Below, piece after piece: positions 1-13,075 of a DNA stretch of 64,000 nt. Origin of the DNA: Argopecten irradians (Eukaryota; Mollusca; Bivalvia; Pectinida; Pectinidae). The stretch spans positions 4,963,778 to 5,027,777 of the forward strand of contig NC_091142.1 in assembly GCF_041381155.1 (NCBI RefSeq). The letters run 5' to 3'. The notes below the pieces were generated by a model. That model searched no databases. It was not told the DNA's origin and saw only the letters and a program-made list of their open reading frames with translations. The translations under genes and the position numbers were made by a program. How positions within the stretch are numbered: the stretch's first letter is position 1; each line of letters begins with the position of its first letter.

Positions 1-772
1 CAGAAAGTTAGTGTACAATGTTTGCTAGTTGAAGAAAATGTGAGCGTTTTCAGCACATTTGATTTTCAAAGTATATGTACTAATGTCGTGTTTGGGAATA
101 TTGCCATGTCCTGCGTCTATTTGTTATCTCGTTTTACCTATTTACAACTTTTTTTCTTTTAAATTCTTTTAATTTTTCTACAAATAACACATATTGTAAT
201 ACAATATTTAGTTTCAATTCGAACTTCATCTTTTAGTATAACATTTTTTTTCAAATATCATATTTTATTATCATGACTTTGATAATTTCATGACGATTTA
301 TTGGTTACTATTGAATGTGATTGAGCTTATATTGTTACATTTTCATAAATAGTATGTATGCTATGGCCCCAAAATCCATCATTTGTTAACTTAGTGTTAG
401 GACATAAAGCTTTTGTGTCTGCAATATTGTGTACTTCATTGATTTAATCATAACAAGCATTTTGATAGTATTGCTTGACCAATATGAAGTCCCCTTATTC
501 ATTGACATTGACCTTAGCTGACATTTAATAAAAGTAACATTTGTAGTTGACCTTTTGATCTCAGAATCAACCCTAAGCTGTATGTCCTCATGAGTTACCA
601 TTGTATAAAGTTATATGAAAATCCATCCTTCTGAACGATTCGTCTGGAAACCAACCTCCGGACGGACAGACAGACAGGCAAACGGAGACAAACACAATAG
701 CCCCTTGTGATATCACAGTTTTCTTTTATGTCAGTTCTACTTATCAAAGAAATCATGCAAAATTTCCGTTAA
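1..772. other. No gene seen
   Basis: AT-rich. A GGACGGACAGACAGACAGGC patch at 651-680 looks like the end of an old interspersed repeat. Nothing else supported. Confidence 0.6.
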
Positions 773-1141
773 TTAAAGATGCTCTACCGCTGAGGAATGG
801 TATGTTTTCTCAATCAAAAACAGGAACAGACGAATTAGTGTTTTTCTTCAGTTACAAAAATTATTTACTTTACACCATTACCATCATTGAAAAGTTTGAG
901 CTTCTTATTTTACTTCAAAATAAAAATATTACAAATAATTAATTGCGTCCAGAAAAAATCCTTATCACTGTGTCAATTATGGAAATACTGAAATAATTAA
1001 AGTACTGATTGCGCATGTACAAAAAGCAAAATGAATTTATATGCATTTTTGCGTTCATTATATACACGATTAAACTTAAGTTATTGTTCAAAATAATGGG
1101 TGGGTATCGCTTATGCTCTGTCGGCGGTGGAGCATGTTTAA
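773..1141. mobile_element. MITE with TTAAAGATGCTC terminal inverted repeats, copy A
   Basis: Left end TTAAAGATGCTCTACCGCTG and right end TCGGCGGTGGAGCATGTTTA are inverted repeats. The interior (AAAACAGGAACAGACGAATT, TTTGAGCTTCTTATTTTAC) matches copy B at 45447-45755. Confidence 0.82.
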
Positions 1142-1799
1142 GTTGATTTTTGTTCTGTAAGAACAAAGAGAGAGTGCAATCTTGAACAAAAATAACATTT
1201 AATAAAAAGTATGCATGCATTTAAGATAAATGTTGAATATTAATACATACAGATAGGTTTTCAAGGATGCGCTCTGCGATATCTAAATGGAAATATTTTT
1301 TCAAGAAATAATTATGTATTAAATTTGTAACCTAGGATTTCGCTTTTTTAAAAATATATTGGCGTAATAGAAACAGATAAATCAATGCTTTTTTGAGATG
1401 TAAATAAAATCTGGTTCAGCGATTTTCAGTGTATTGATTTGTACTTCATATTTCATTGAGCGGATCTGGTCGTTTAGAACAATTGCATCAACATGCGATT
1501 GCAATGCCTCGTAACATATCGATAATATCGTGTATTTAGATTAAGATTAAGAAGTTCCATTTATAAAGATTCTATAATTATGGAAACAAACAATACAAAT
1601 TATATGTTAATCTATTGTCTTTTTCACTTTACAGCACACGTTAAGAGTTTGTGCGATTAATTTCAATTTCAAATAATTCCCATCGATACAATGGAAATGC
1701 TATTCGAAAAGAATATTTCATTACATTTAAATGAGCATTATTGTTGGTCATGAATCTGTTTAAGAGATATTTTGTTTATCCAACAACATGGAATGTCTG

Positions 1800-2125
1800 A
1801 CCAAGTATCGGGTCAGGACACACCTTAGCCTATAAAAGTGTTAGCTTCTGCTACCGCTTAGCGCCAAGAGCAAAGGGAGTGGGACGACTGGTTTGCCCGT
1901 TTTCATATATGTGTATGTGTGTTTCATCCATGTGTATATGACAGCATAAACGTCACTGAGGTAACACTTAAAAGGTCTAGAGTTCCGTTAACACTAAAAA
2001 AAGTCTAGAGTTCCATTACTTCAAATTTGAACTACTGCAGTCTCCCAAGATACGCACATAATTCACGCCAGCAGTACAGCGTTTACACGGTAGTCTGTCC
2101 TTAAATGATCCTGGCTATTAATATG
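1800..2125 (-). repeat. ~520-bp interspersed repeat, degenerate copy
   Basis: Blocks GGACACACCTTAGCCTATAA, GGGAGTGGGACGACTGGTTT and CTGCAGTCTCCCAAGATACG are in the family order, with gaps. Confidence 0.65.
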
Positions 2126-2655
2126 ACATCAATCCAATTAATCTAATCAAGCATTTATACTATTTACCACGTAAATAATGAATTTGATCGATTTTTATTA
2201 ATTTAAATGACACTAAGATCATAGTCAAACAATTAGTATCATTGATTGCTTGCTATGACGTAAAACGTCTAGGAAATTGTAATGCCTTACACTCCTTCGA
2301 TTTTCCAACGACAGTTCAAAAACACCGTCTGTAGATTGTTGACTAATTCAAATAGAATAAAATCCAATTACCACGGATTGCCAACAATCTTTTTTCACTT
2401 CTATACAAAATATATTGATACCCTTGCCAGCCAACATGCAGGCAGTGAAGTGTTGTCAAATCACTGTGACAAAAACGTCACAGAAAAGCTTAATACCAAG
2501 TTATTAACATATATATTCTTACAATATTTAGTTTTCAATTTTTCGGCCATTTTGCTGAATTAAAAATATTTTTCAACGTCCTGTCAGATTCAGGTTCAAT
2601 AAGTGTAATAAAAAGGATTACATAATTTCATTGTGTGAGTAAATGTCTATAACTT
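2126..2655. other. No gene seen
   Basis: AT-rich. An open frame of 93 codons at 2282-2563 shows no recognisable motif and no splice or repeat support. Confidence 0.55.
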
Positions 2656-3025
2656 TGTTTGTTTGTTTGTTTGATTATTTTAACGTCCCATTAACAGCCA
2701 GGGTCATGTAAGGACGGCCTCCCATGTAGCGTGTGTGAAGTGCGAGAGGTGCGTGTTTTGGGAGACTGCAGTATGTCCGTGTTGTGTCTTCTTGTACAGT
2801 GGAACTGTTGCCCTTTTTATAGTGCTATATCACTGGAGCATGCCGCCGGAGACACCAAGCAACATACCCCACCCGGTCACATTATACTGACAACGGGCGA
2901 ACCAGTCGTCCCACTCCCTGTATGCTGAGCGCCAAGCAGGATCAGAAACTACCACTTTTATAGACTTTGGTGTGTCTCGGCCAGGAGACAGAACCCAGAG
3001 CCTTCCTTACAGGGGCGAACAACAT
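2656..3025 (+). repeat. ~520-bp interspersed repeat, 3'-truncated copy
   Basis: Starts with the GTTTGTTTGTTTGATTATTT end, then CATGTAAGGACGGCCTCCCA, GAACCAGTCGTCCCACTCCC and TTACAGGGGCGAAC. Confidence 0.88.
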
Positions 3026-3960
3026 TTACTCACATGGCATAAGATGATCTTTTCACGATTGTGGATCGAGTGTAAAGTGGAAGGAAATATCTACATTTAT
3101 ATTGCAAATTAGTTATCAGAATGCATGGGATAATACAGGAATTAACCAATTAAGATCTATATTTGGCTTCGATCACCACTATGAAAGATCTTAGTTGATA
3201 GTGTAGGTAATTTCCTTTTAGCTCCATCATCAATCCGATACTGTTATCAGAAACAATAAAATCAACAGCGGATACATTAAACTCTATCGGTATCAGAAAC
3301 CTTGTAAATTAAACATCATAGAATTTAACCCCAAATATGAATGAAATTCGACCATCACGCTGTAAGATAAACATCATATATAATTAAACCCTAAATCCTA
3401 ACAAAAGGTTGTAAATCAAACACTATGTATGATAATTTCATATTGCTCATGGGATTCAACATTGAATTTGAAAGGAAATCGACCGAATACGTGACTGGAT
3501 TAAAAACCTGGTTTAAACTGAATGCTTGCATGTTGCTGAATTTCAATGGCTCGGATCATTAATACATTTTCGCAAATCGATACCTCATACTCCGTATCTT
3601 ACCATAGGTAACAGCAAATGGCGTAACATGCTTCAACCACAATGTAGTAAGGGAGGCAACCCTGATTTTATTTCAATATTCGAAGCAGATGTTAATATTG
3701 ACTTCAACATGATAAACGCGGTTGAAGCAGAAATTTAAGTACTACAATTTATCACTTCAAACACCAAACGTACTTTAAACACGCAAATTATCATATACTT
3801 AGGAAGCTGTGTTTTGGTGACATTTGCATTTTGAAAAAGGACGTTTGGTTAACCTTTTGTTATGGAATATGGTCTGACGAAGCAGGGGAGGGAACCCAGA
3901 GCCATTTAGCCGGATACGAATCCTAATGTCAAGACCAATAGTGAGAGAGTATATTCGACG

Positions 3961-4255
3961 AATTTCGTGTTGTGTCTTCTTGTATGGTGGAACTGTTGAC
4001 CATTTTATAGTGCTATAGCACTGAAGTATGCTTCCGAATACACCAAGCAACACACCCCACCCGATCACATTATACTGACAACGGGCGAACCAGTCGTCCT
4101 ACTCCCTGTACTCAGAGCTCTAAGTGGGAATAAACACTACCACGTTTAAAGACGTTGGTGTGTCTCAACCAGGAGATGTAACCCGTAGCCTCACAAAGGC
4201 GAAGCGCTCAATAGAAGGCCAAAAGTGAGGCGGTGTCAAGAGAGACGTTAGAGAA
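3961..4255 (+). repeat. ~520-bp interspersed repeat, 5'-truncated copy
   Basis: Begins at TTCGTGTTGTGTCTTCTTGT, includes GGGCGAACCAGTCGTCCTAC, and ends near AAAGTGAGGCGGTGTCAAGA. Confidence 0.82.
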
Positions 4256-5645
4256 AAATGAAACCCTGAATTAGAAAGTAATTCGACCAATACGTGATTG
4301 GTTAAAAACTTGGTTACCTTCGATACCTAATAATCCGCATTATAACACTGTCATTACCTTAATTCTCTACATCAATATATTTGTTGACCATGGATGCAAA
4401 TGAATCTGCAATGTCATTTTAGAAGTGCTTGTAATCATGAAGGATGATATAATCCATACTGATTGGTATGCTAAGCCTAAAGACTCACATTATCATTTGA
4501 ACTTTCATTCTAGTCATTCAAAGGGCATTAAGATTAATATTCCTTTCAACTTGGCGTCATGGATCGTAACCATAGTTAGCGATGCCGATAATGTCAAGAT
4601 CAGGCTGAAGAAATAAACACATTATCTCAAAACGCAAGGGTATCCAATATCCAATTCTATTAATTGAAAATGGTATACGAATGGCCATAGAAAAGGGACC
4701 TTTTACATCCCGCATTAAATAAGAGGAAAAAAACCAGAACAAGGTAAGTCGTTTTGTTTCTACATTTAATCCCCGTGATCATAACGTATTTCTAGTCAAC
4801 CGTTATAAATGTGATAACATGATAAGGGAAAACGACCAAATGAAGAAGGTATTAGATTGTTGTGTATTAATCAATAATCAAAGACAACCTAAACAAGAGA
4901 GCACGAGATTCGGAGGTTCCAATTTATCTTATAATGTCTTGTATTTCTGAATACTAAACACCACGCTCTTGAACTCGTAGCAACATTGTAGAAGGAAGTT
5001 AACTGCAGTTGAAGAATAGTATTAATTTCAAAGTTAAACGTAAATGACTTGTAGATCCAGTAATGTAATTTATGTTTTAATATGTAGTAATTAGTCTATT
5101 GATTTATATTTTTATATTTTATCAAACTGTGCATAAGCAACTTTTATGCGTGTAAACAATTATCCATGCATAAAAGTTGAGATTTTAACACGAATACTTA
5201 TGTTTGCATTTTTTAGTTAAAAAAAAACATATTTTCTAAAATGACGATAAAATATTAATTTTGTTTACGCAGTGACGTCACGAAGTTGTATCGCATTGGG
5301 TAACATGGATTGCATTGGATACCGTGTACACTGCCCTGGATTATTATTTCTCGACATATTGCCAGGAGCTGTCCACCTCCGAGTTCGAATCCCATATGGG
5401 GCAGTTGCAAGGTACTGACTACTGGTTGGTGTATTTTTCCAGGGTACTCTAACTTGTACTTCCTTAAATTACCTGGTTGTCAATCAGACGGACGTTCAAC
5501 AAATAAAACCTAAAATTAACCGATAAAGAATGTTCTTTGATTGGCCTCCTGGTCGAAACATCATAGTCTATACGCTACATAGTGTTTAAAGTTCGTCATT
5601 AAATAGCAGAACATATGGTTTGCTTGTCTTCATACTTGTTTTTCC
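4256..5645. other. No gene seen
   Basis: AT-rich intergenic DNA; a small inverted pair AAGCAACTTTTATGC and GCATAAAAGTTG at about 5130-5180. Confidence 0.55.
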
Positions 5646-5745
5646 TTGATTAATTAATATTCTATTAACAGCCATTGTCATGTAAGGACGGTCTCCCATG
5701 CATGAGGTGTGTTGCGTGTATGTGTGGGCGGTGTTTTGGGAGACT
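5646..5745 (+). repeat. ~520-bp interspersed repeat, short 5' fragment
   Basis: ATTAACAGCCATTGTCATGT, GGACGGTCTCCCATG and TTTTGGGAGACT only. Confidence 0.78.
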
Positions 5746-6456
5746 TTCATCACTAAGAATTAAGAATGAAAATCGCATAACTAGAGTCGGATTAGATAGG
5801 GATCCGTATAAGACAAGATCTGGTTTGACAGGTTTTACAGTTTCTTTATCCTCGATGGACTACATAGCCTTTGTTTATTATACAATGCAGGACATACACA
5901 CATTTGCTCTCTCACAGTGGGGATCCATCCAACTATTTATAAAAGATTGTGATTTTTCAATATATGATACTAAACTGGTATGGTATAATAATACAGAATA
6001 AATATTTTACCTCTTCGCTACAGTAGTTAACAGTACGAAGTGCAGACTATGTTTTGTCTGATTAAGTTGCCTCAATTAATCTACTGCTTCCGAACTCTTA
6101 CTGAGAAAGTCATTGTGATTATAGAATATTTAAAACGTTGTTGTTACCGTCCAGGGCTTTATTGTTGTCGATAATTAATGAGAACTTCTATCTAGGGAGG
6201 GGTTCGCAATCTAGCTACGGTCAGCTGTCATCCGTGTCACGCCAGCACAAGGAAGTCTTATATACCATCGTAAACGTGAAAATATCTGCGGGATGATATT
6301 TACGTGTATTACGCGGTAGGCCTTTTAGCGTGATACTTTTCCCGCACGCAATATTTTGTAAATATACGAAACAATGTTTTACAAGATCGGATGTATTTTA
6401 CCACAAAAATAATAACATCGCGAAATTCTATCATGTAAGTTTAATTTGAAATCGTT

Positions 6457-6797
6457 AAAGTGAACAGTCGGGCAAGGATGGCTAAAGTCGGTAAAAATGG
6501 TGTGAATGTATCCAGTATAATTTCTTATAAAATGGAAAAATAAAATCTCTCGTCAAAATCTGTCTGCGTACGAAGAAATTAATTTAAAGTATGGGAATTC
6601 TAAAACGTCCTCCCGGCTCACTATGTCCGTGGTTACATTTCCACACAGCCTCGCTTTCGATGCTTTCAACTTTTCTTTACTTTAATGGTCAGAACTGGGA
6701 AACTAAGCAGAAATTGACCGTCGTATTAATATGTGAGAACTTTTGGAAGGCCAATGAACGCATTTAGACTGGTTTTCATTGCCCGACTATTCACTTT
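6457..6797. mobile_element. MITE with AAAGTGAACAGTCGGGCAA ends
   Basis: 341 bp between AAAGTGAACAGTCGGGCAAG and CATTGCCCGACTATTCACTT, inverted repeats of about 20 bases, with TTAA overlapping both edges. Interior has no ORF of note. Confidence 0.82.
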
Positions 6798-7102
6798 AAT
6801 TTGCCATTCTCTAGTATGAGCAAAGGCCTCGTACCATTATATTTTTTAGAAAATCGGTGTCAAGAAGGCGAGTGTCAAAGAAAGCGTTAAATGACAAAAA
6901 CTTACACGAATTAAACAAATTAAGATACCAAATTTAGTCGCCTTTACAACCATGCAATGTGGATAGCATGTATATTACTAGATTAGTTCATGCATGACCT
7001 CTTACTACTATTATATCTAAATAATCTATATATGACGTCGCATAATTGTCACAGTAGACGGAAACGTCACATCCGAGCTGGATTTCTACTGTTTTTTTTA
7101 AT

Positions 7103-7280
7103 AAAGTTTTACTTATATTTCTATTTATAAAAGTTATGTGATAAATAGTTTATATAGAGACGAAATATAAAGTTTTACTTATATTTCTATTTATTAAAGT
7201 TATGTGATAAATAGTTTATATAGAGACGAATTTAAAGTTTTACTTATATTTCTATAAATAAAAGTTATGTGATAAATAGA
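7103..7280. repeat. Three tandem units of about 66 bp
   Basis: AAAGTTTTACTTATATTTCT ... AAGTTATGTGATAAATAGTT ... GAGACGAA occurs three times in a row, the third unit shortened; it runs directly into the hairpin at 7279. Confidence 0.88.
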
Positions 7281-7418
7281 ATCTTACACTCGTGACTATG
7301 TGATATGAAATTAACTCGTTAAATAATTTGATATGCCACTCGCCTATAGGCTTGTGGCATATCAAATTATTGAACTCGTTTGATAAATTTCATATCACTC
7401 ATGTAAGATCCCCTATTT
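7279..7418. mobile_element. Hairpin element, arms about 62 bp
   Basis: AATCTTACACTCGTGACTAT ... AATTTGATATGCCAC is mirrored by GTGGCATATCAAATT ... ATATCACTCATGTAAGAT. A relative lies at 43069-43192. Confidence 0.8.
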
Positions 7419-7420
7419 AC

Positions 7421-8879
7421 GGTACAGAGAGTTGCCAGGATATTGGGGATAATGTTTCCGAGTTGATTCAATGCGATCGAATTGCTCTTTTTTGGTAATA
7501 CAATATCATTTCATCGGCTAATACAAGCTTCGACTTTTACAGCATTTCATGACCCTTGAGTAGATTATCCCTATGATTCATATCCACATATGAAAGAATC
7601 TCGTGTTCATCTCGGTTAAAGCTGTGTTACATTGTTATCCAAAAGTTGATTTCTCGGTATTTTTAACGTCAACTTCAGAAACCAGCTTGTTATATTAAAT
7701 TTGTACATCGTGATTTACGGGTTAAAATGTCGCGCAATTTTCAGAGTTTGAGAATTGATCTGAAGTCTTATTTTTTTAGAACTTATTGCCGTTTTTTTTA
7801 AATGCAGGACATATATTCGTCAAAATTATGTCAAAAAGTACCCTTCCATACGTGGCTAGGAAGGATTGAGATATTCGGATTTCAAAATTTAAGACCCCTA
7901 ACGAGCCTCGGGTATTGCATAATAAATATTATAGTAAAGGGCAAAAACTGCATTATGTACTGTCGAAATAAGTCCCATTTACAAAACTGTTCAATATATT
8001 TTCATGGTCATGGCCTTAGAGACCCTTATATTGGTTGATAATACATGAAACAGTAGTTTAAGTGCCGACACCATAAATTATACATATAGGGTTATCTCTG
8101 CTATCATAAATATTTCAACTTCCAGAGGGTTTTAAAGTCTTTTGAGAGTATCGTTAATTGATGTGTAGCTATTTCATCGACGAGGAAATATTTGGTATGC
8201 ATGAGTGCATCACAATATACTTTTTAGGAATCATCGTTATTATATAGGCAGGCTGTCAGCGTACTACATGTACGACCTAGGGAGGGATGCTTCAACTAGA
8301 CACGGTTGATTGCCTCTCAAAACCGGTCGCGTTTCATTAATTTTCTAAACAGCAGGGTCGCGTCAACAAAGAGTTCATTTTGGTCATGGAGTTCGAGCAT
8401 ATACTATGATATAATTGGCATTTTTTGTAATTGGTTAACTTTATACTCTTTTTATTAAAATTGATAAACTTACTTATTTATTAGTGTCTATCATTTCTAC
8501 AAAATAAATTTGCCTTTTTATTTGCCTGTGCATTATCAAGTATGAACCGGTTGCACACCAAACGCATCAATTAATGCTTTTCATGCATAAACTTGTTTTC
8601 TCTTAAGAGAATGCTGGAAAAAAATTATTTGAAATATATAGTTTTTTATGACTTTGGCTAATTGGTTTTTCACGTTCAATCAATATGTTATACAAAATAT
8701 AAATATTTTTGATACAAAAGTTTCATAATAGTAAGTCTTTCGGAGGGGGGGGGGGCAATAACTTCCCTTGGGATATTAGAAGAAGCATTTACTATGTATA
8801 TCACAAAATGAACATGTATTACAAATTATTAGGTTCAATGTCATCCATGTCAATTTATTAACGGCCTATCATGTAGTGT
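7421..8879. other. No gene seen
   Basis: AT-rich intergenic DNA with a G-run at 8743-8755. Nothing else supported. Confidence 0.55.
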
Positions 8880-8883
8880 ACAA

Positions 8884-8957
8884 TGCGTAGAAGCTGTCAC
8901 TTTTATAAGTTTCACTATACGTAGAAGCTGTCACTTTTATAAGTTTCACTATACAAC
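8884..8957. repeat. Tandem duplication of about 34 bp
   Basis: CGTAGAAGCTGTCACTTTTA plus TAAGTTTCACTATA occurs twice. Confidence 0.85.
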
Positions 8958-9290
8958 ACACAACACGAACATCCCACAGTCACCAAATACACGCACCTAC
9001 ATAAAATACACCCCATACACTGGATGTCGTACTTGAATGAACCCAGCTGTTTACAGGAAGTCAACGTAATAAAATAAAAGATATATTATCACAGTGGATA
9101 CATAACCCAGAGCCTTCCCCACAGAAGCGAGCACTCTAGAAAGGTAAGAGCTCCACTATACAAGAAGACACAACACGAATATATTACAGTCTCCCAAAAA
9201 ACATATCCGCACTGCATACACATCGAATACATGTGAGGCCCTAGCTGTTAAAGGGACGTAAATATGGCCCAACAATCAAACAAAATGAGA
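8958..9290 (-). repeat. ~520-bp interspersed repeat, two decayed fragments
   Basis: 8958-9075 and 9105-9290 each carry the reverse of the 5' part (CTATACAAGAAGACACAACA, CAGTCTCCC, then AATCAAACAAAATG). Confidence 0.65.
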
Positions 9291-9479
9291 CCAGAAATCA
9301 GGCGGTTAGGATCTGAGAAAGTATAATATCCTTAATTGCGTCGATTTTTACGAGCACAGGCAATTGTATTGCCTTACATGTATCATAATGACATGCCCTA
9401 TCACAATGCGGATGCTATTGTCGCATTGATAAAAGGTTTAATTATAAGACACACTTAATGTTTGGATTGGTTACTTATA

Positions 9480-9690
9480 TTTACTTCCTATTAAAGCCAG
9501 GGTCATTATACATGTTTCAGTGTGTTAACACTATAACAAGAGTTCCACTATTGCAATGAAGTGTCATGACGCAAACATACCGCAGTCTCCCGAACCATTC
9601 ACGCACTTCACACACGCATCACATCGCATACACGAGATATCATCTTAAAATGTCCATGCTATTAAGTAGGACGATGATCTAATCAACAAA
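9480..9690 (-). repeat. ~520-bp interspersed repeat, decayed fragment
   Basis: Contains ACATACCGCAGTCTCCCGAA and TGCTATTAAGTAGGACG, preceded by a plus-orientation scrap TAAAGCCAGGGTCATTATAC. Confidence 0.6.
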
Positions 9691-9703
9691 AGTCAACAAG
9701 ATA

Positions 9704-9754
9704 CGAAAAAAAAAGAGTTTTTTTACTGAAAAAAAAAGAGTTTTTTTACTGAAG
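9704..9754. repeat. Tandem duplication of A-run/T-run unit
   Basis: An A-run followed by GAGTTTTTTTACTGA occurs twice. Confidence 0.8.
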
Positions 9755-10514
9755 TTATAGCATATATTTCCGTCTGAAAAATTAATAATAATTTGAAATA
9801 AAAAATTGATATTCACCTTTTAAAAGCACAAGGTTTACTGGAACAGAATGCCAAGATATTGGTTACACTTTATTATTACTGTACATATATATGTGTGACT
9901 CGATATATCTCTGGGAAATGTTTACTTGACGTATGATTAAACTTCCACAACATCATTCATTACAGATGTACCTTTGTCATTTTAATTTTGAAACACCACC
10001 ATAGTCTTCAAATACGAGTTTAATATCGTGCTATAAAAGAAGTCTTGCTATAAAGCCAAACTCATTGCTGTATGTAGCCTTTAATCCGACATATTAGCAT
10101 TCCACTTCATAGATATATGCAATGTCAAACAATAATAGATTAAAACATCTTGTCTTTAACAACCTGAGCTTAACATATAACGTGAAGTCTCTTTTGAAGA
10201 TTTTTCTATAAAAGATAATTATTCAATGAATCCAAACGTGCAGTTCAAACACATTTCTATTAATTAAGAACATGGCTTTATATGCAGGGCTACTAAAAAC
10301 ATACGGATTTCAGCGGTGATCGCATTGAAGCGTTTTTTGCGGAAGTAATGTTGCACGTTAAAACATGGTTGCGCTAATTCATTTTTTTATTGTTTATTAT
10401 GATGTGCCAATGGCTGCCCAATTTATTAATTGCGCTAATCTGTACAAGATCGCTTTTGCAATAAAACAGTATATTTACATTATTCGAAATCCTGTCCGTG
10501 TTTTAATGATGTTC
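9755..10514. other. No gene seen
   Basis: AT-rich intergenic DNA without clear structure. Confidence 0.55.
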
Positions 10515-10915
10515 GTTTGTTTGTTTGATAAAGTAATAAATGACATATTAAAACCAATGTCATGTAAGGACGGCCTCCGATGTGTGCGATGTGTAGCATG
10601 ATTGTAGTGTGCAGTGTGTGTTCTCGGAGACTGCGGTATGTTCGTGTTGTGCATTCTTGTATAGCGGAACTCTGGCGGAACAGTGCTACATCACAGAAGC
10701 ATGCTGAGGAGACCCCAGAAAACACACCCAACCCGATCTTAGGTAAAGGTGACGTTAAAAAGGAAAAGTTAGTTAGGCAGAGAGAAGAGATCCTATTTTT
10801 TTTTTTTTTTTTTTTTTTACGATCACACAATAGGGGCAGGGGTATGTCCGTGTTGTGTCTTCTGGAATAGTTGAAATCTTGCCCTTTTATAGTAGGTACA
10901 ATTCTAACGCCCTAC
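10515..10915 (+). repeat. ~520-bp interspersed repeat, rearranged copy
   Basis: Starts TTTGTTTGTTTGATAAAG, has GTAAGGACGGCCTCCGATGT, and jumps within the family order. A T-run at 10797-10819 interrupts GAGATCCTA and ACGATCACACAATAGGGGCA. It ends TACAATTCTAACGCCCTACC. Confidence 0.8.
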
Positions 10916-11273
10916 CTGCAATGCAGGTGTTTTATGCAAAATGCATTGTTGATTTAATTACGTTATTGTAATGTACATTCCGTATATTAGTCTTATACCT
11001 GAATTTAGTATTACCCATTCCGTATTTTGTATGAAACCGGAAGTACCACATGATAATGAAGTATTCAGCATGGGGTCCAGACAAGTGTGATTGTCATCTA
11101 TGGAATCATCACAAAACATCTAGTGTTACACACCCCTATAGAACCCAAGTTATAACCAGTGGTAATTTCTTCTCCTGCTTCGCGCTCAGCATTAAGAGAA
11201 CAGTGTAAAACTTTGTTTAAGTTTTGTAATGTATTATTAAAACAAAGGAATATCAGATGGCTATTGTGTTCTT
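10916..11273. other. Unassigned spacer between two facing repeat copies
   Basis: About 360 bp with a less decayed look than its surroundings, flanked by inverted ~520-bp repeats; may be the inside of a composite foldback or a solo LTR. No TG/CA ends or target duplication could be fixed. Confidence 0.35.
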
Positions 11274-11795
11274 TAGGGCGTTAGAATTGTACCTGCTGCC
11301 CCTATTGCATGATCGTAAAAGGCGACTAAATTTAGGATCTTATCTTTTCTATCCTTCCTAACTGACTTTATCCTTCCTAATGCCTCCCATGGCACCGCCT
11401 CACTTTTGGCCTTGAGTTGAGCGTAAGCCCCTGTGAGGAAGGCTCTGGGTTCTGTACCCTGGCCGAGACACACCAAAGTCTATAAAAGTGGTAGTTTCTG
11501 CTCCTGCTTAGCGCTCAGCAAAAAGGGAGTGGGACGACTGGTTCGCCCGTTGTCAGTATAATGTGACCGGGTGGGGTGTGTTGCTTGGTGTCTTCGGCAG
11601 TATGCTCCAGTGATATAGCACTATAAAAAGGGCAAAAGTTCCACTATACAAGAAGACACAACATGAATATACAGCAGTCTCCCGAAACACGCACCACATA
11701 CACGCAACACACCGCATACATGGGAGGCCGTCCTTACATGACCATAGCTGTTAATAGGACGTTAATTAATCAAACAAACAAACAAACAAATCTTT
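11274..11795 (-). repeat. ~520-bp interspersed repeat, full-length copy
   Basis: One end is AGGGCGTTAGAATTGTACCT, the other GACGTTAATTAATCAAACAA followed by (CAAA)n. It faces the plus copy at 10515-10915 across about 360 bp of other sequence. Confidence 0.92.
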
Positions 11796-12184
11796 AATTA
11801 AAGTCTAGGTACTCATACAACACTAGCTTCATTTTGGACTCTTCAGCTCAAACTCCAACCAGGGTAGCCATGTTGATATCATCCGCATTTTGCATTAAAA
11901 AATCTTGAAATCCTGAAATTCTAATGTGTTTACCTATACATTATCAAAATTGATATTTTGAACCTAAAGCTCATTCTGAATTTCCAAATTCATATCATCG
12001 TTTCTAGGAATAATTACCTGTCAGAAAACATTTTTTACTTTTGAAATTCATAATTAGTCACAGCCAATCAGCCACTGGGTTAAAATTCTATCCTGTGCTC
12101 TATCTTGTATAATTAGGGGCCATTTCGATGGTCTTTTCTCATTTAGTTGGTTGTTTACATTGGTAGTGTGGCGAATTATATTTC

Positions 12185-12400
12185 CGTTGTCAGTATAATG
12201 TGACCGGATGGTGAGTGCTTGTTCGGTGTCTTCCACTTTATGCTTCAGCCCTGAAAAGGACAAATTCTCCAAAGAACATACAAGTGACTGTACTGCAGCC
12301 TCCAAAAATATACAGGCGTTCATACATTCACACTGCATACATTGGAGGCCGTCCCTAAATTACCTTTGGTTATTAGGACTTTTAACTAATCGACCAAATG
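12185..12400 (-). repeat. ~520-bp interspersed repeat, 5' half, degenerate
   Basis: TGTCAGTATAATGTGACCGG and CATTGGAGGCCGTCC mark the family. Confidence 0.75.
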
Positions 12401-12824
12401 AAAACGAAATTGAGCTCTCAAAACACCCGAACCAGCACTATACACGAACCATTGCATATATAGGAGGCTGTCTTGAAACAACCTTAGACGGTAAAAAAAA
12501 TATGATAAGCGTAATCGACCAACCAATGTAATTCTACGTTGCTGTTTTCCGACATGGGATCAATCCTGTTTCCCAAATGGCACCACTGTTCTGTTTAATA
12601 ACAAATTCATCTTCATTATTTAAACTCAATACGGGTGTAAAAACAACCAAGTACAATATTAAAATGAATAATTCATTATGTTTTGAGAGAGAAAAAATCA
12701 AGGCGTAATGATTCAGTATTGTCAACTTTTTACTAAGTTGTTTCTTGAAGTTCAAATTAGGCTATATAGATGGTGTCAAAGGAGACGATACGCCTTCAGT
12801 TGTTGAGCCTTCGCCCTTGTGAGA

Positions 12825-13075
12825 ATTTGTTTGTTTGATTTAATTAACGTCATATTAACAGCCAAGGTTATGTAAGGGCGGCCTCGCATGTATGCGGTGT
12901 GAAGCGTCGGTGTGTATGGTGCATGGTTTTGGAGACTGCGATAAATTCATTATGTCTTCTTGTATAGTGGAATTCTCTCCGTTTTTATACACCAAGCAAC
13001 ACACCCCTGTGAGGAAGGCTTTGAGTTCTGTAAACCGGCCGATATACACCATAATCTATAAAAGCAGTCTTAGCG
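12825..13075 (+). repeat. ~520-bp interspersed repeat, internally deleted copy
   Basis: TTTGTTTGATTTAATTAACG, GGGCGGCCTCGCATG, then a jump from ACACCAAGCAACACACCCCT to GTGAGGAAGGCTTTGAGTTC (orientation switches). Confidence 0.75.

Noticed and set aside
5340..5420. tRNA gene, from GAGTTCGAATCCC at about 5382
   Set aside because: Only a T-arm-like patch; no matching acceptor stem, D-arm or anticodon arm could be drawn. Same for 34852, 17140 and 62545.
10935..11273. Solo LTR between two facing repeats
   Set aside because: No TG...CA ends, target duplication or primer site could be fixed; kept only as an unassigned spacer.
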